Below the pieces are notes generated by a model. The model saw nothing but the letters and a program-made list of their open reading frames with translations. It was not told the DNA's origin and did not search any database. The position numbers and the translations under genes were made by a program. 64,000 bases of DNA from Calliopum simillimum (Eukaryota > Arthropoda > Insecta > Diptera > Lauxaniidae), in the NCBI GenBank assembly GCA_951812925.1, contig OX638368.1, forward strand, positions 128,177,309-128,241,308. The letters are read 5' to 3'. Shown here piece by piece: positions 26,501 to 41,500 of the stretch; within the stretch, counting starts at the first letter, position 1; each line of letters opens with the position of its first letter.

Positions 26501-29500
26501 CCAAGAAAAGTTCCGCTTCTAAATAAAAAACATGTAGCAACAAGAATAAAATTCGCTCAAAAACTCATCGACTGGCCAGTTCAGAAATGGAGAAATATTT
26601 TATGGACTGATGAATACGTAAGACGACCACCAAATACCGAATTCGATCCAAGATTTACATTAAAAACAAACGCGGAGGAGCTAGCATAATGATTTGGGCA
26701 TGCTTTTCGTACAACGGTGTGGGGCCTATATATACTGCAGGAAGTCATGTTGCCATATGCTAGCGACAAAATGCCACTAAATTGGGTCTTTCAACAGGAC
26801 AACGACCCCAAGCACACTAGTAAAGTCGCCAAACAATGGTTTCATGCCAACGACATAAATGTTCTTGAATGGCCCGCCCATTCGCCAGACCTGAATCCCA
26901 TTGAGAACCTATGGTGCGACGTGAAGAATGCAGTCGCCCAATGTCGACCGATCAATGTTTCGCAACTTTGGGAAACAGTTAAAGACGCCTGAAAATCCAT
27001 ACCTGTCCAAAGATGTCAAAATCTTGTGGAGTCGATGCCAAAGCGCTGTGCTTGTGTTATTGCGAATAAAGGCCATGCAACTAAATACTAGTGATAACGT
27101 TGTGTTTCAAACAACCCATAATTTTAAAAAGTGGCTATTTTGCAAAAGTTACACGACCGCAAAGTTACCACTACTATTATTTTGAGCAGCCAAATTTTAA
27201 GAACTTGTGAAAACTTTAATTTTTTTATCCCAACTGCCTTGAAATCTTGTTAGTTATTTTTTTAATTTCTCCTTTGGATACCACTCTTGTAAAAAAAATG
27301 TATTTCAATTTGATCAAAATAAAAATTCAGATATTTTTAAAGTCGTTTTCAATTTTATAAAAAGCACTACTATTATTTTGGATATCAATTTTCAATATAT
27401 AAATGTTATTAAGTAACACACTTAAAAATTCTTAAATGAAAAAGCCTCGAAAACCTCGTAAACTCGTAAATGTTGTCAAAATCAATACGACATTTGACAG
27501 TTTTACGAGTTTACGAGGTTTTCGAGGCTTTTACACGATTTCAGGAATCCTCTTATGATGATTTTGGTTTGTTGTGTTTTTTTTTTTTTTTTTCAAATGA
27601 TCCGTTTTTTGAACAGGAGCAAATTACGAAACAGTGGAATAGCTGGAATAAACTGCCGTGAACCGTTTCATGAGGCATTTTGGCGAAACTTTTTAAAAAG
27701 TTTTTTGACTTCTTGCATCTTTTTTTCAATTTTCTCAAATATTTTTATATTTTTTAATGAATTATTGCCAAATAACAGCTCGACAAATTCATTGCTTTGG
27801 AAGCAAAAATACAGAAATGGGAAACATTCATTGACTTTAATGTTTGGTTACGCCTTAATAAAAAGGGTTTCAAAAATGCTGTACTTTTGCAAGTTTCCAA
27901 ATGGATTAGCCTCTTCAAATCAGATCTTATTGACAGAGTGGTGAATTCATTACAGGTAAATGGGAGTGCTGGGTTTTCGTTTAAATCCATTTTTGTGCAC
28001 ATTGAATTTAAAAATAATCTCTTTTCACCAAAAGGAACTGGAAGATTTCGTCGATGAAGCTAATCTTGCACTGAAGATTGATATACAAAAGGATGATTTC
28101 GAAGGTCTTATTAAAATTCTGTCTGTGCTGAATACCATTAATGAGAAGCAATATATCTATGACTACATGTTTGAGCCACTACGTGAAATAGTTGATTTGC
28201 TAAAACTTTACAATTTCGAATTCCCAGATACTGTTTTGACACAGGTAGGCATACTTTTATATCGTCACAGTAATGAACCTACAAGAGAATTAAGACACGA
28301 AAAAAATGTTCTCTTCTTTTTAGCTGAATGAACTACCTGAACGTTGGATTAAAATTAAGAAGAACGCTGCCTCAGTTAAGCAAATGATAGCACCAATACA
28401 ATCATACCAGGTTGATTTAATTGAAAAACGTATTATACTCTTCGACAATATGTCTAATACATTCCGCAAGAAGTTCCTAAAGAAAAAGGTTTGACTTTGT
28501 GGACGCCTGTTATTGAACACATTACTTTACTTTTCTTTCTCTATTTTTCTCATTAGTTCTTTAAAATTCCTTGTGCCAATCCATATGAAATTATTGATGA
28601 AACTGATTTGGAAATAACAGCATTAGAAGAACGTCAAAAATCACTTTCCAGCTCTGCAGTACTTTTTGAGCTACAAGGTCCGGATACAACAAGAATTGAT
28701 CGCTGTCGACGTGAATTGCAATTAGTCAAGATAATGTGGGACTTTTCAATTACGATTTCGTCAACGATTGACGATTGGAAAAAGACGCCATGGAAAAAAA
28801 TCGATATTGAGGTAATGGATCAGGAATGTAAAAAATTTGGCAAAGAGCTACGAGGACTCGATAAGGAAATGCGCACTTGGGAACCATATATATACATGGA
28901 GAATTCGCTTAAGAATCTTATGACATCCTTGCGAGCTGTCACCGAACTGCAAAATCCGGCGATAAGAGATCGTCATTGGTTTGAATTAATGACGACGACA
29001 GGCGTTAAGTTTAGCATGGATGCTTCGACGACATTGAAAGATCTTATCGACTTGAATTTGCATGAATACGAAGAAGATGTTAAAAACATTGTGGATAAAT
29101 CGGTTAAAGAAATGGCGATGGAGAAGGTACTAAAGGATTTAACAACTACATGGGCAGGTATGGAATTCCAAACAGAAGTACACGAACGTACTAATCTCAA
29201 GGTGCTGAAAGCATCCGAAGAAATGATCGAAACGTTGGAGGAAAATCAAGTACAGTTGCAGAACTTGGCTTCATCAAAGTTCGTTGGCTATTTTCAGGCT
29301 GAGGTTACAGCTTGGCAAAATAAACTCTCTAATGCCGATCAAATAATCAGTTCATGGTTCGAAGTGCAACGCAAATGGATGTATTTAGAAAGTATTTTCA
29401 TTGGTTCTGAAGATATACGTTCACAGCTGCCAGAAGATTCGAAACGTTTCGATCAGATTGATCGGGAGTTTAAGGCGTTGTTAGCTCAAATGAATGCTGA

Positions 29501-32500
29501 TCGTAATGTTGTTCGATCAACAAATCGTCCAAATAGTAAGTTGTATGAAAATTTGGAGAATCTACTGAAGCTGCTGATGCTCTGTGAAAAGGCATTGAAT
29601 GATTATTTGGAAACCAAACGTTTGGCATATCCACGTTTCTATTTCGTATCACCTGCAGATCTCTTGGATATCCTGTCAAATGGTAACAATCCGAAAATGG
29701 TAAGTAATCTTTTGACTTCTTCGTCTTGGTTCTCCTGTATTTTGATCTTTTCCATACATCTTCTTTATTACTTTAACACTATGCCTTTTCGCACAGGTCT
29801 GTCGCCATCTAACCAAACTATACGACTCTCTTGGAATGCTGCAACTACCAGCGACTGGCAAAAGCGCCACCGGTATGGTTGCCAAAGAACTCGAAGAATA
29901 TGTACCGTTTCTTGACAACTGTGACTGCAGCGGCAAAGTAGAAATGTGGCTTAATCGTGTCACAGACAAAATGCGCGAAACACTACGTGATCACTTTCGA
30001 CGAGCTGTCATTGCCTATGAAGATAAACCACGTCATGTATGGATTTTCGAATGGCCCGCTCAGCCTGCACTCGTAACAACACAAATCTGGTGGACCACAG
30101 AAACTAATGATGCCTTTGCAAAGGTGCAGCAACGTTATGAAAATGCCATCAAGGATTTTAATCGCAAACAGATCAATCAGTTGAATAACTTAATTACCTT
30201 GTTACTTGGTGATCTCTCGGCAGGTGATCGTCAGAAAATGGTGACCGTTTGCACCATCGATGTGCATAGTCGGGATGTTGTTGCGAAAATAATTGCTCAA
30301 AAAGTCGAAGTAGCTTCGGCATTCCAATGGCAAAGTCAATTACGACATCGTTGGGATATAAAGTATGATGATTGCTTTGCCAATATCTGCGATGCTCAAT
30401 TTAAATACGACTATGAATATTTGGGTAATACACTAAGATTGGTGATCACTCCCCTCACGGATCGTTGCTATATCACATTGACGCAATCGCTGCATTTGAT
30501 TATGGGTGGTGCTCCCGCTGGTCCAGCTGGTACGGGTAAAACTGAGACAACCAAGGATTTGGGACGTGCTCTCGGCATGATGGTGTATGTCTTCAATTGC
30601 TCCGAACAGATGGACTACATGTCTTGCGGAAATATCCACAAAGGTTTAGCGCAAACTGGTGCCTGGGGTTGTTTCGATGAGTTCAATCGCATTTCGGTAG
30701 AAGTGCTATCTGTGGTGGCGGTACAAGTTAAATGTATACAGGATGCCATTAAGGTAGGCGTTTTTGGGGAATATTTGTATGGAAGGGTTGTTTTGAAAAA
30801 CGGCATTAGGAAATAACGCCCGAGAAAAACAAACGAAATAACAATACAAATTTAGGTGATAATTGTTTTGGAAATAACGGGCTTAATTTAGTCTTTATTT
30901 CGTTAAAAATTTGGGCGTTATTTCATTAAAAAAAACTTTATTTCCAAATATTGTCGCCAAAGTTTTGAAATTTTGGGAATTAATTTGGGCGTTATTTTGC
31001 TGCTGTTTTTGAGCGTTATATTCTTTTTTAATTTTTTGGGCGTTATTTAATTCTTTTTTTATTTTTAACAAAATAACGCCATTTTCGGCGTTAGAAACTA
31101 CAAAACACAAAATAACGCGCAAAATATAAAATGACGAAATAACACCCAAAACAAAAACGAAATAATGCATAAAAAAAACGAAATAACGCCCAAAAAATAT
31201 GAAACAACGCCCAAAAACAAAAACGAAATAACGCCCAAAACATTTTCATATAAATTTGGGCGATAATTATTTTGGAAATAACGCCCAAAATTTAGGCTGT
31301 ATTTCGTTTTTGTTTTGGGCATTGTTTCGCGGCGTTAGGAAATAACGCCCAAGGAAATAACGCCCAAAAAAAAAACGAAATAACGCTCAAATTATTTTCA
31401 TATAAATTTGGGCGATAATCATTTTGGAAATAACGCCCAAAAATTTGGGCTTTGTTGGTAACCCTACCAAATTCACAACATATTTTCGAAAACATATTTG
31501 CATATGTACATCAGTACACACTTGTCGCATACACATTTCATCTCATCGACGGTACCGCTCATCGAACGTCATCAAATATCACACCACTTCTTTGTTTTCG
31601 TTATTTTTGGCAGCTGCACATTCACTTCACCCCACATTCATCGTCTTCGCCACCGCATCAACAACAAAGGTTTTGTCTTCGCCGTTTGTTTACATAAAAT
31701 AACTACCAACAACAACCGCTTATTTTCGTCTTATGCAGAAGTGCGTGCATAAAAAACTAGTTTTGCGACGTGACCTTCGTTTGCAAATTCTAATGCAAGT
31801 AGAAAGCAATTAGCAAAAATCATTTTTGGACACTTGGCTCGCGCAACTCATCGTAAAAAGATCATCATTTTTCATCGTCGTCGTAAAAACATAATTTCTT
31901 CGGACATTTAATTGTGTTTGTAATAAATTAAGTTAGTTTTGAATAGATTTAATAGTTTTAGTGAAGCCGGCATTAGATTTAAAAATAACAAAAATAAAAT
32001 AAAAGAAAATAATCGAATACAGTCCGCTTTTAATTTCATATGAGCAAGGAAAAAAGCTTCAGTGCTCCACCAGGCTTTATTTCGTTTTTTTGGGCGTTAT
32101 TTCCTTTTTTTTTTTAAAAAACGAAATAACGCCCAAAAAAAAAATGAAATAACGCCCAAAAAATAAAATGACGTAATAACGCCCAAAATAAAAAACGAAA
32201 TAACGCCCAAAAATATGAAATAACGCCCAAAATCAAAAACGAAATAACGCCCAAATTATTTTCATATAAATTTGGGCGATAATCATTTTGGAAATAACGC
32301 CCAAAATTTATTTGTATGAAAATAATTTGGGCGTTATTTCGTTTTTCGTTTTTGGGCGTTATTTCATTTTTTAAAAATAAAACGAAATAACGCCCAAAAA
32401 AACGAAATAAAGCCCAAATTTTTGGGCGTTATTTCCAAAATGATTATCGCCCAAATTTATATGAAAATAATTTGGGCGTTATTTCGTTTTTGTTTTTGGG

Positions 32501-35500
32501 CGTTATTTCATATTTTTTGGGCGTTATTTCGTTTTTTATTTTGGGCGTTATTACGTCATTTTATTTTTGGGCGTTATTTCGTTTTTTTTGGGCGTTATTT
32601 CCTAACGCCTTATTTCGCTTAAAATAAAAAAACGAAATAACGCCCAAAAACAAAAAACGAAAAAACGCCCAAATAATTTTCATACAAATAAATTTTGGGA
32701 GTCATTTCCAAAATGATTATCGCCCAAATTTTTGTGAAAATAATTTGGGTGATATTTCGTTTTTGATTTAAGGCGTTATTTCGCTTTTGATTTTGGGCGT
32801 TATTTTGTTTTTTTTTTTTGGGCGCCATTTCATTTTTTAAAAATAGACGAAATAATGCCCAAAAAGACGAAATAAAGCTGAAATTTTTGGGCTTTCGTTT
32901 TTGTTTTTCGGCGTTATTTTCTAACGTTTTGAAAAACTGAAAATTTTATGTTTTTTTTATTTTCATACCCACTAACAATCATTTTTTTTTCGTTTTCTTC
33001 TTCTTTTGTTAGTCAAAAAAAGTGGTGTTTAATTTTCTCGGTGAAATTATAAACCTACGTTCCACCGTTGGTATGTTCATCACCATGAACCCCGGCTACG
33101 CTGGGCGTGCCGAATTGCCAGAAAACTTAAAAGCCTTATATCGTCCTTGCGCCATGGTTGTGCCTGATTTTGCCCTAATTTGTGAAATTATGTTGGTGGC
33201 AGAGGGCTTTCAGGAAGCACGTTTGCTGGCACGTAAATTTATTACATTGTATACGCTGTGTAAAGAGTTACTATCGAAGCAGGATCACTACGATTGGGGA
33301 CTCAGAGCCATAAAATCTGTGCTTGTCGTTGCCGGTGCATTGAGGGTAAGTGTGGATATTCTTATGTGCGCAACATAGATTTTGATGATTGCTTTGCCTT
33401 GGCTGCGGATAACAAATAGTTTGATTGTAAAATCAAAAAAAAAAAAAATTGAAAAACTATGCCCATGTACGTAAGTACATTAGAATGGTTCATTTTATTT
33501 AAGTTGCGCATTTATATTCCATCTATAGTAATTTTTTTTTGTACAAACCAAGATTCTCAAAGATATGATAAAGATGGCCGTTTCTAATGCATACAAAACT
33601 TAGCTAATTTTCTATAAGCAAGGATATATAGATATATAAAAATACACAAATTTTCCTTATAACTGTGAACCGCACTAATGTACATACACTCACGGTCAAA
33701 AACAAAGCCGATTTTAATTTTGCTAGAAATATTAAATTTTTTGCGTACAATAATCAGGCATGTTCTGAAATCCGATTCACTTCGGAATCGGATTGAAAGC
33801 AATTTTCAAGAGCTCTGCATTCGAACAAATAAGATGGAATCGGATTTGACTTTCAACAAATAAAATTTGCTAATGTTTCTTTATCGATTTACCGAAACAT
33901 AAATCTGATTTGATGTTAATTATCAAAATGCGGAGCTCTTGAAAATTGCTTTCAATCCGATTCCGAAGTGAATCGGATTTCAGAACATACCTGAATATCT
34001 CCCTTTATTTATTTGCCTTAATTATGATATGTTAGATAGTTTTCTTAAGTACAGGTTCACATAACAACACTGAGTTTTAAGAACCTCTTTTAATATGACA
34101 CCACTATAACGAGTTTAAAGGTCGACATTTCTTCATTGACATCTTTTATGAGAGAGTAACTTGAAATCTGACGAAAAAAAAACCGTCATTAGTAAGCCAA
34201 CATACTTACATACTATATCTCAAGAAAAACGAGACGTACTGTAACTGCAACAGTGGAAACGCAAAGTTTATCAGGATTACGTGCTGATATAATTCCTTTG
34301 TATGTACACACATACATATGTACGTAGTACTCTCTGAGCTATACGCTTACATTTTCCCATTTGCAGTAGTTTTAGTTTGGAAACTTGTAATCATTGCACA
34401 ATATATGGTATTAGAAAACTACCCAAGGCAAAGAAAAGCACTTCAAAAGGCTTACAAAAATGGCATAAGCGCTTCCGCTCCGTAAGAACTACTTATTCCG
34501 TAAAGTTATATAAACAAATAAAATAAATACTAGTTTTATAAGCTTTAGTCATTATTTGCAAGAATCAAAAATTCCATGCATTTGTTTGCGTTCAACTTCA
34601 CGCTTTTAGTCTTGGATGCGTTGATTTTTAGGCCAGCCTTCTGCAATTCCAAGACAAGGTCTTCAATCTTGCTTTGCATATCTGAATGTTTGGACTATAG
34701 AAGGCAAATGTTGTCAGCGTAGTCAAGATCTTCTAGATGTTCGATAAGGTTCCATTGGATCTAGTTTTCGAGAAAAGGCCGTTTGAGTTTTGCACCTTGA
34801 ATTAAGTGGTTTTTTCAATGTATCTCGTAAGTTAACTGAGTTTTATAGCATTTGGTGGTAGGGTTTTGTTTGTCTCATTCACTACCAAATCAGTGGTTTT
34901 GGGTGCATTTTTGGCAAGTTAGAGCACAAAATTCCCAAAAAAGTGATATTTTTCGCCTTTTTTGACATAATTTATTATTGAAAATCATTATTTCAAATAG
35001 GTACATAAAACTAAAGCAACTTCTCCGCCTCTGAGAAAACTATAAAAAATATGTGGGCACTCTCCATTTGTCAAGAAACTATATTCCAGAAAAAAAATTG
35101 GGGTAATCGATATTGGTTCAAAAAATATTAACAATATTGTGATGTCGTGCAAGACTTTTTTCAGCATTAGAGAAAAACAAGGCATGCTACGAAAAAAGTG
35201 TTTATGGCCTAAAATGCTTAGAATTATTTAAGGAATATGTGTAAGTTTTTTCAGAATTTTCTGAGACATTTTATAATTTTTCAAAAGGTCCGAAAAAAAA
35301 AATTTGATATGTTCCAAAAAACTCGTATTCCTTAGATAATTCTAAGCTCTTTATGCCATACACACTTTTTTTCGTAGGATGCCTTGTTTTTCTCTAATGC
35401 AGAAAAAAGACTTGCACGACATCACTATATTGTTAATAACTTTTGAACCAATGTCGATTACCCTAATTTTTTTTCTGGAAAATAGTTTCTTGACAAGTGG

Positions 35501-38500
35501 ATAGTGCCTACATATTTTTTATAGTTTTCTCAGAGGCGAAGAAGTTGCTTTATTTTTATGTACAAATTTGAAATAGGGGGTCGTATGTTCGAACCTCAGA
35601 CAAGAAAGTGCTTTTTTTTTTAATAATAATTTTATTTTATAATTTTATTTATAATTTTATTGTCATGTTAGTTCCTAATTAATAAAAAGATTAATAATAA
35701 TCAAGGCCTTAATAAAAAATAATAAAAGTCTTTATATTCAAACATACATTTGGTAATTATCAACAAATATTCGATTGAACCAATAAAATTGCTCAAAAAT
35801 GCCGCTTATTAAATAAAATCAAATATTTGATTCGCCTATATCAAATATATTATTTCTTAATTATTACCAAATTTTGATGTATATAATCATACTGTTTTCT
35901 CTGTGTAGCTTTACAATAAATCATTGTGTAAGCGCTTTTCGCTTGATATTTTTCCCCTTGGGTATGTACATATATACTATGCAATGTATGTTTATAGGCG
36001 TGTGTTGAAGACTGCATTCGTGTCACAAGGGTTTTTTAATTAAAAGTTTCGTGCTTAGTTATTTGATATTTAAACTCAAGTCATTGGAGATAGTGCGAAT
36101 TGCTTGGGGGTGGGGGCTGGAGAATAATAAGAGTAGCATTGTTATAACAAGTTGACATGAAGATAAATAACCAGTAACCAAATTCTTGTTACTGACCAGC
36201 ATTACTAAGCCGCAACAACAAGAGCTTAAACGATTCGGAAATATTTGAAGTAAAAAGTTTAACCGTTACACAGACTTAAATGCGCACGTTTGCTACAAGA
36301 CTGTCACAAATCAAAATTAATACACATTTTATTAAATTTTCAAAATAGTGACATATTTTGAGTTAAGATATTATTGTTGCAAAACAAAGACAAGAAACTG
36401 AATTTTGTTTGTTTTTTTTTTTTCTGTGAAATTCTAATCTTTAAAAGTATTTTACTCGAATTTTCAGTTTTTTTGTCATATGACAGTCTTGCTACAAGCA
36501 AGCAATTTGTTGTTTTAAAGCATTTCATCTTACAACGCATTTAAATTACAAAACCGCTATGCATTTTTTAGTTTTCAATTAAAAGTTTTAATTTTTTCAT
36601 AATCTCAAGTATTTGTTTTTAATTTCTGTATCAAGCGCCAACCCGCCTACAATCAATTGGTTTCGTCCTCTACGCGCACCTAAGTAAATCAAAGTAAGAA
36701 CCGAGAAAATTAAAACTTAAGTGCACAGATTAAATGACACAAATTTTACGAAGCAAAAATAAGTTAAATGAGCGCACACTGTGGAGGGTCACGGTTAATG
36801 AGTTGCAAAAGTTTTGTATCTTCGCCATCTTTCTTGCTCCTTGTGCTGCCAATTCATTTTCCCTGTTTCATTTTCGCTGTACAGTGTACACCTTTTACTT
36901 GAGCGCTTAAAACTTTGCAATTAAGTGCAATTGAACGTGATTGCAACGAAAAATGAGGACACTCATTAAATGTTTGGAACAACGAAAAAAAAAAAAACTA
37001 TCGTAAATACTTTTACACTGTAAAATTTTAGTTTAATTTTAAAGCCAAAAAAGTATTTATTTAGAACAATGGCGAATGGCAGCTACATAGATCTTCCACT
37101 TCTAAAGCAAACTTAACTAGTAAGGATGTTACCTTTGGCTTGATCAAACATTAAATACCCTACACTGCAGTATTTTAAAAATTTTGCTTATATGGAAGGT
37201 GCCACGCCCTCTTCTCTGAGTTCACCCATTTTTTGGTCAGAGCTTACATTTATAGCCCTTAGTGTTTGAGTGAAATTCAGTTGGATTATCTCAAAAAACT
37301 CTTTCAGTACAGCATTTTGAAACTTTTGCTTATATGGGAGGTGCCACGCCCTCTAGTCTGAATTTGCCTAGTTTTTTCTAAGTGCTTGGCCCAACTATTC
37401 CTAGTATTTATATGTATTTGGGTTGTATTATCGTGAAAAATACTCTTAGAGTTGCATTTTGAATATATTTTTAGTATGGGCGGTAGGCGTGGCCGTTGAC
37501 TAATTTTAATCATTTTCAATACCTCGAGCTAACTTTGACGACGGAAGCAAAGTATCAGATTTCATTGAATTTTCTTGCTCAGTTTTCCCAAAAAATGTAT
37601 TTCCACACACAGCCAGCCACCCAGCCAGCCAGACAGACGGACATGGCTATATCGACTCAGGAGGTGACGCTGATCAAGAATATGTATACTTTTCTATATC
37701 TGCCACACCTCCTTCTCTGCGTTACAAACGGAAGGACAAAGTGAATATACCCTGGGTGTAGGGTATAAAAAAGGCTCTTTGAAGGTCCTACCTGACTGAA
37801 ATCCTCTGATTCTAGAATGACTGTACGTTCAAGCGCTTGGCATTTACAATATGCAAAGGGATAAATGGCACCCAAACCATATTAACAGGTGCCATTCCTC
37901 CTTTTCTGGTAAATACCGATTATGTTTTGTCCATATTTAAACGCTACAAAAGCTGGAAGTATTGAAATTGAAAGTGGTGCCACGTCTCTCAGCATTACGC
38001 TATGCCGCTCAAATCAACTTTTAAGTACATATATGAGGACTTTTGACAAAGCAACCTAAGTTGAGATAAGACAATTCTCCAGGATTTTAGTCCTTAATAT
38101 AAAATTTAAATACGCTTCTAATGGTAATCGCCATTTCTCTATGATTTCTTATTCCAGAGATATAAGGATGCTCCATAGTTAACGCAAGATTTGAACTTGG
38201 CGCTATTCGTGCGGTGAAGTGTTATGAACCAAAAGCAAAAATTAATTTGATAATTGACACTTTAAGATTAGTAAAAATTTATGAAAAGAGGATAATCAAT
38301 GCTACATCAACGAAATTCAGCCACATTATTGAAAAGTAGTTAATCAGTTTTTATGCTCTTCTGAACAGTTGCCAATTTCAAGTTGGATTGTTTTGTCAAA
38401 AGTCCACAGATATGCTTCTATGAAATAATACTTAGTTTTCATAAAAATTATACAAAATTTTAGTTCGAAAGATCTTACAAAATTGTCTCTTCATCTACTT

Positions 38501-41500
38501 CTCTCTATACTTTCAGCGTGACGATCGCTATCGTCCTGAAGATCAAGTGCTTATGCGTGCTCTACGTGATTTCAATATACCCAAAATTGTAACAGATGAT
38601 GTTCCGGTATTTATGGGTCTAATTGGTGATCTCTTCCCAGCTTTGGATGTACCACGTAAACGTAGTCCTGAATTCGAGGCGGTCATCAAAAAATCTGCTA
38701 TTGACTTAAAACTACAACCGGAAGACGGATTTATATTGAAAATCGTACAGTTGGAGGAACTTTTTGCCGTGCGGCACTCAGTGTTCATCATTGGTTATGC
38801 TGGTACTGGCAAATCAGAAGTTTGGAAAACACTCAACAAAACATATGCAAATCAGAAACGAAAGCCACACTACAATGATCTCAATCCGAAGGCGGTAACA
38901 AATGATGAACTGTTTGGCATCGTTAATCCAGCAACACGTGAGTGGAAGGATGGGCTATTCTCGATAATAATGCGAGACCAAGCAAATCTTGGTGGCAATG
39001 GACCAAAATGGATAGTGCTTGATGGCGACATAGATCCTATGTGGATTGAAAGTTTAAATACCGTCATGGATGATAATAAAGTTTTAACATTGGCCAGTAA
39101 TGAGCGCATTGCGTTGACCAAACATATGCGTTTACTCTTCGAAATTGCCAATTTAAGGACAGCCACACCAGCAACGGTATCACGTGCTGGTATTTTATAC
39201 ATTAATCCACAAGATTTAGGCTGGAATCCAAGCGTTGCCTCGTGGCTTAATACACGCACCAATCAATCGGAGGTTTCAACATTGTCGGTGCTCTTCGATA
39301 AGTATGTACCACCGATGTTGGATGCCTTTAAATTTCGGCTGAAGAAAATTACACCGATATCGGATATTGCTATGCTGCAGATGACATGCTTCCTACTCGA
39401 TTGCATGCTAACGCCACAAAATGTGCCATCTGATTGCCCCAAAGATTGGTATGAAATTTATTTCGTCTTCAGCATCGTCTGGGGCTTTGGCTCTACACTT
39501 TTCCAAGATCAAATTATCGACTGGCGTAATGAATTTCACAAATGGTTTATCAATGAATTTAAAGCTGTGAAATTTCCACCATCAGGGAATGTTTTCTCAT
39601 TTTATGTTGATCATGAAACAAAAAAATTTTTACCCTGGACTAATTTGGTGCCCAATTTCGAGTTAGATCCCGATATGCCATTACAATCAAATCTTGTTAA
39701 TACTTCAGAGACGACACGTTTGCGTTATTTCATGGACATTCTGGTGCAGGATAATCGCCCGATAATGCTAATCGGTCCACCTGGGTCAGGCAAAACAATT
39801 ATGATGAACTCAAAATTAAGTACATTACCTACTGACAAATTTGCCGTCACTAATGTGCCTTTTAATTTTTACACCACCTCCGAGATGTTGCAACGTATAT
39901 TGGAGAAACCACTCGAAAAGAAGGCTGGACGTAATTTTGGTCCGCCTGGTAATAAACGTATGATTTACTTTGTTGACGACATGAATATGCCCGAGGTGGA
40001 TAAATATTTTACAGTTCAACCGCATACTCTGATACGACAATTTATGGATTATCATCATTGGTATGATCGCGTTAAAATGACGCTACGTGACATTCATTCG
40101 TGTCAGTTTGTATCATGCATGAATCCATTGGCAGGATCTTTTACCATAAATCCACGTTTACAGCGACATTTTTGCTCGTTCGCTGTCAAGTGAGTAGCAG
40201 TAATATTTTGATGCCTTGTCAATGTAATCTATTAATTTTCCATTTTTACAGCGCTCCCAGCGCCGAAGCACTGTTTCATATTTTGAATTCGATTTTGTCA
40301 CAACATCTGGCAGCGCCACATCATAAATTCGATAGACACGTTAAGGAAATGTGCGGTCCTTTGGTACAAACGGCCATAGCGTTACATCAAAAGATTGCCG
40401 CAACATTCCTGCCGACGGCTATTAAGTTTCATTATAATTTCAATTTACGTGACATTTCTAATATTTTCACTGTAAGTATTATTCACTTTTTGTCTGATCA
40501 AATGCATCGACTATCAAAACTAGTCGGATCTGTGGTGGCAAGTCTTACACTCAGCATATCCAGAAACATAAGAATATAGGTTTAAAGTTCAAATTGATAC
40601 CAATCGAAATTAACTAACAGCAGACAGCCAGTGAAACAGGGCTATTTTACGAACGCTAGATACATGCATACATATAAATATTATACAGGGTGTATTGCAT
40701 AAGGTTACGAAGCTTCTGGGAGGTGATAGAGGAAGCCTAGAAAAACAAAAAATTGCGTCTGGAGGAGGGGTCCAAAATGGACTCCTGAGGAGTTATAGGG
40801 TTAAAACTGATTTTCTGACTTGTTTCAGAAAAAAAAATTTTTTTTTGGATCACCCTGTTAGCTAATTTTAAAAGCTTTTGGATAGTGCATATGTTCTATA
40901 GGGTTTAAAAGGATTTCGCAAAGTTCTGGACCTTTAAAGTGGATATTTAAATTTTCGTTCCCCATTTTTTGACTTTGGCGGCCATTTTATATGAATAATT
41001 TCCTATTAACATACCCCTTTATAATTTTTTTTGAAAGCCTCGTTGAATTTCCTTTAATCCGATGGCACATTTGTCATACCAATTTCTTTGATTAAGATCA
41101 GAAAAAAAAAAAAAACCCTACTGAGTCTTTCTTTGCGTTATCGACCAAGATTCGACTTGACATCTCCGATTTCTATGTTAATTGGTGAAAAGTTTGTATT
41201 TGACACACATATTACTGTGGCAAAATGATTTTCCGAAATTCCGAAAATTTTTAAGATGGCGGCCATAGGAATTTCGATCCAACATTTGGATACTAACATA
41301 TCTCCCATATTTGTAAATTTATAGCCCCTCGGCTTTTTAACCGATTTTATTGAAATTTTCAGAAGTTCTATAGAAAAGTATGAGCTTTTAAAAAAAAATT
41401 ACACTGAAAAAAAAAATTATTTTTGGTCGAAAAAACATTTTTCTTTTTTTAAAGGCATTTTGGGGCTTGGAGCACCCTTTTATTTTTTATTAAATATTTT

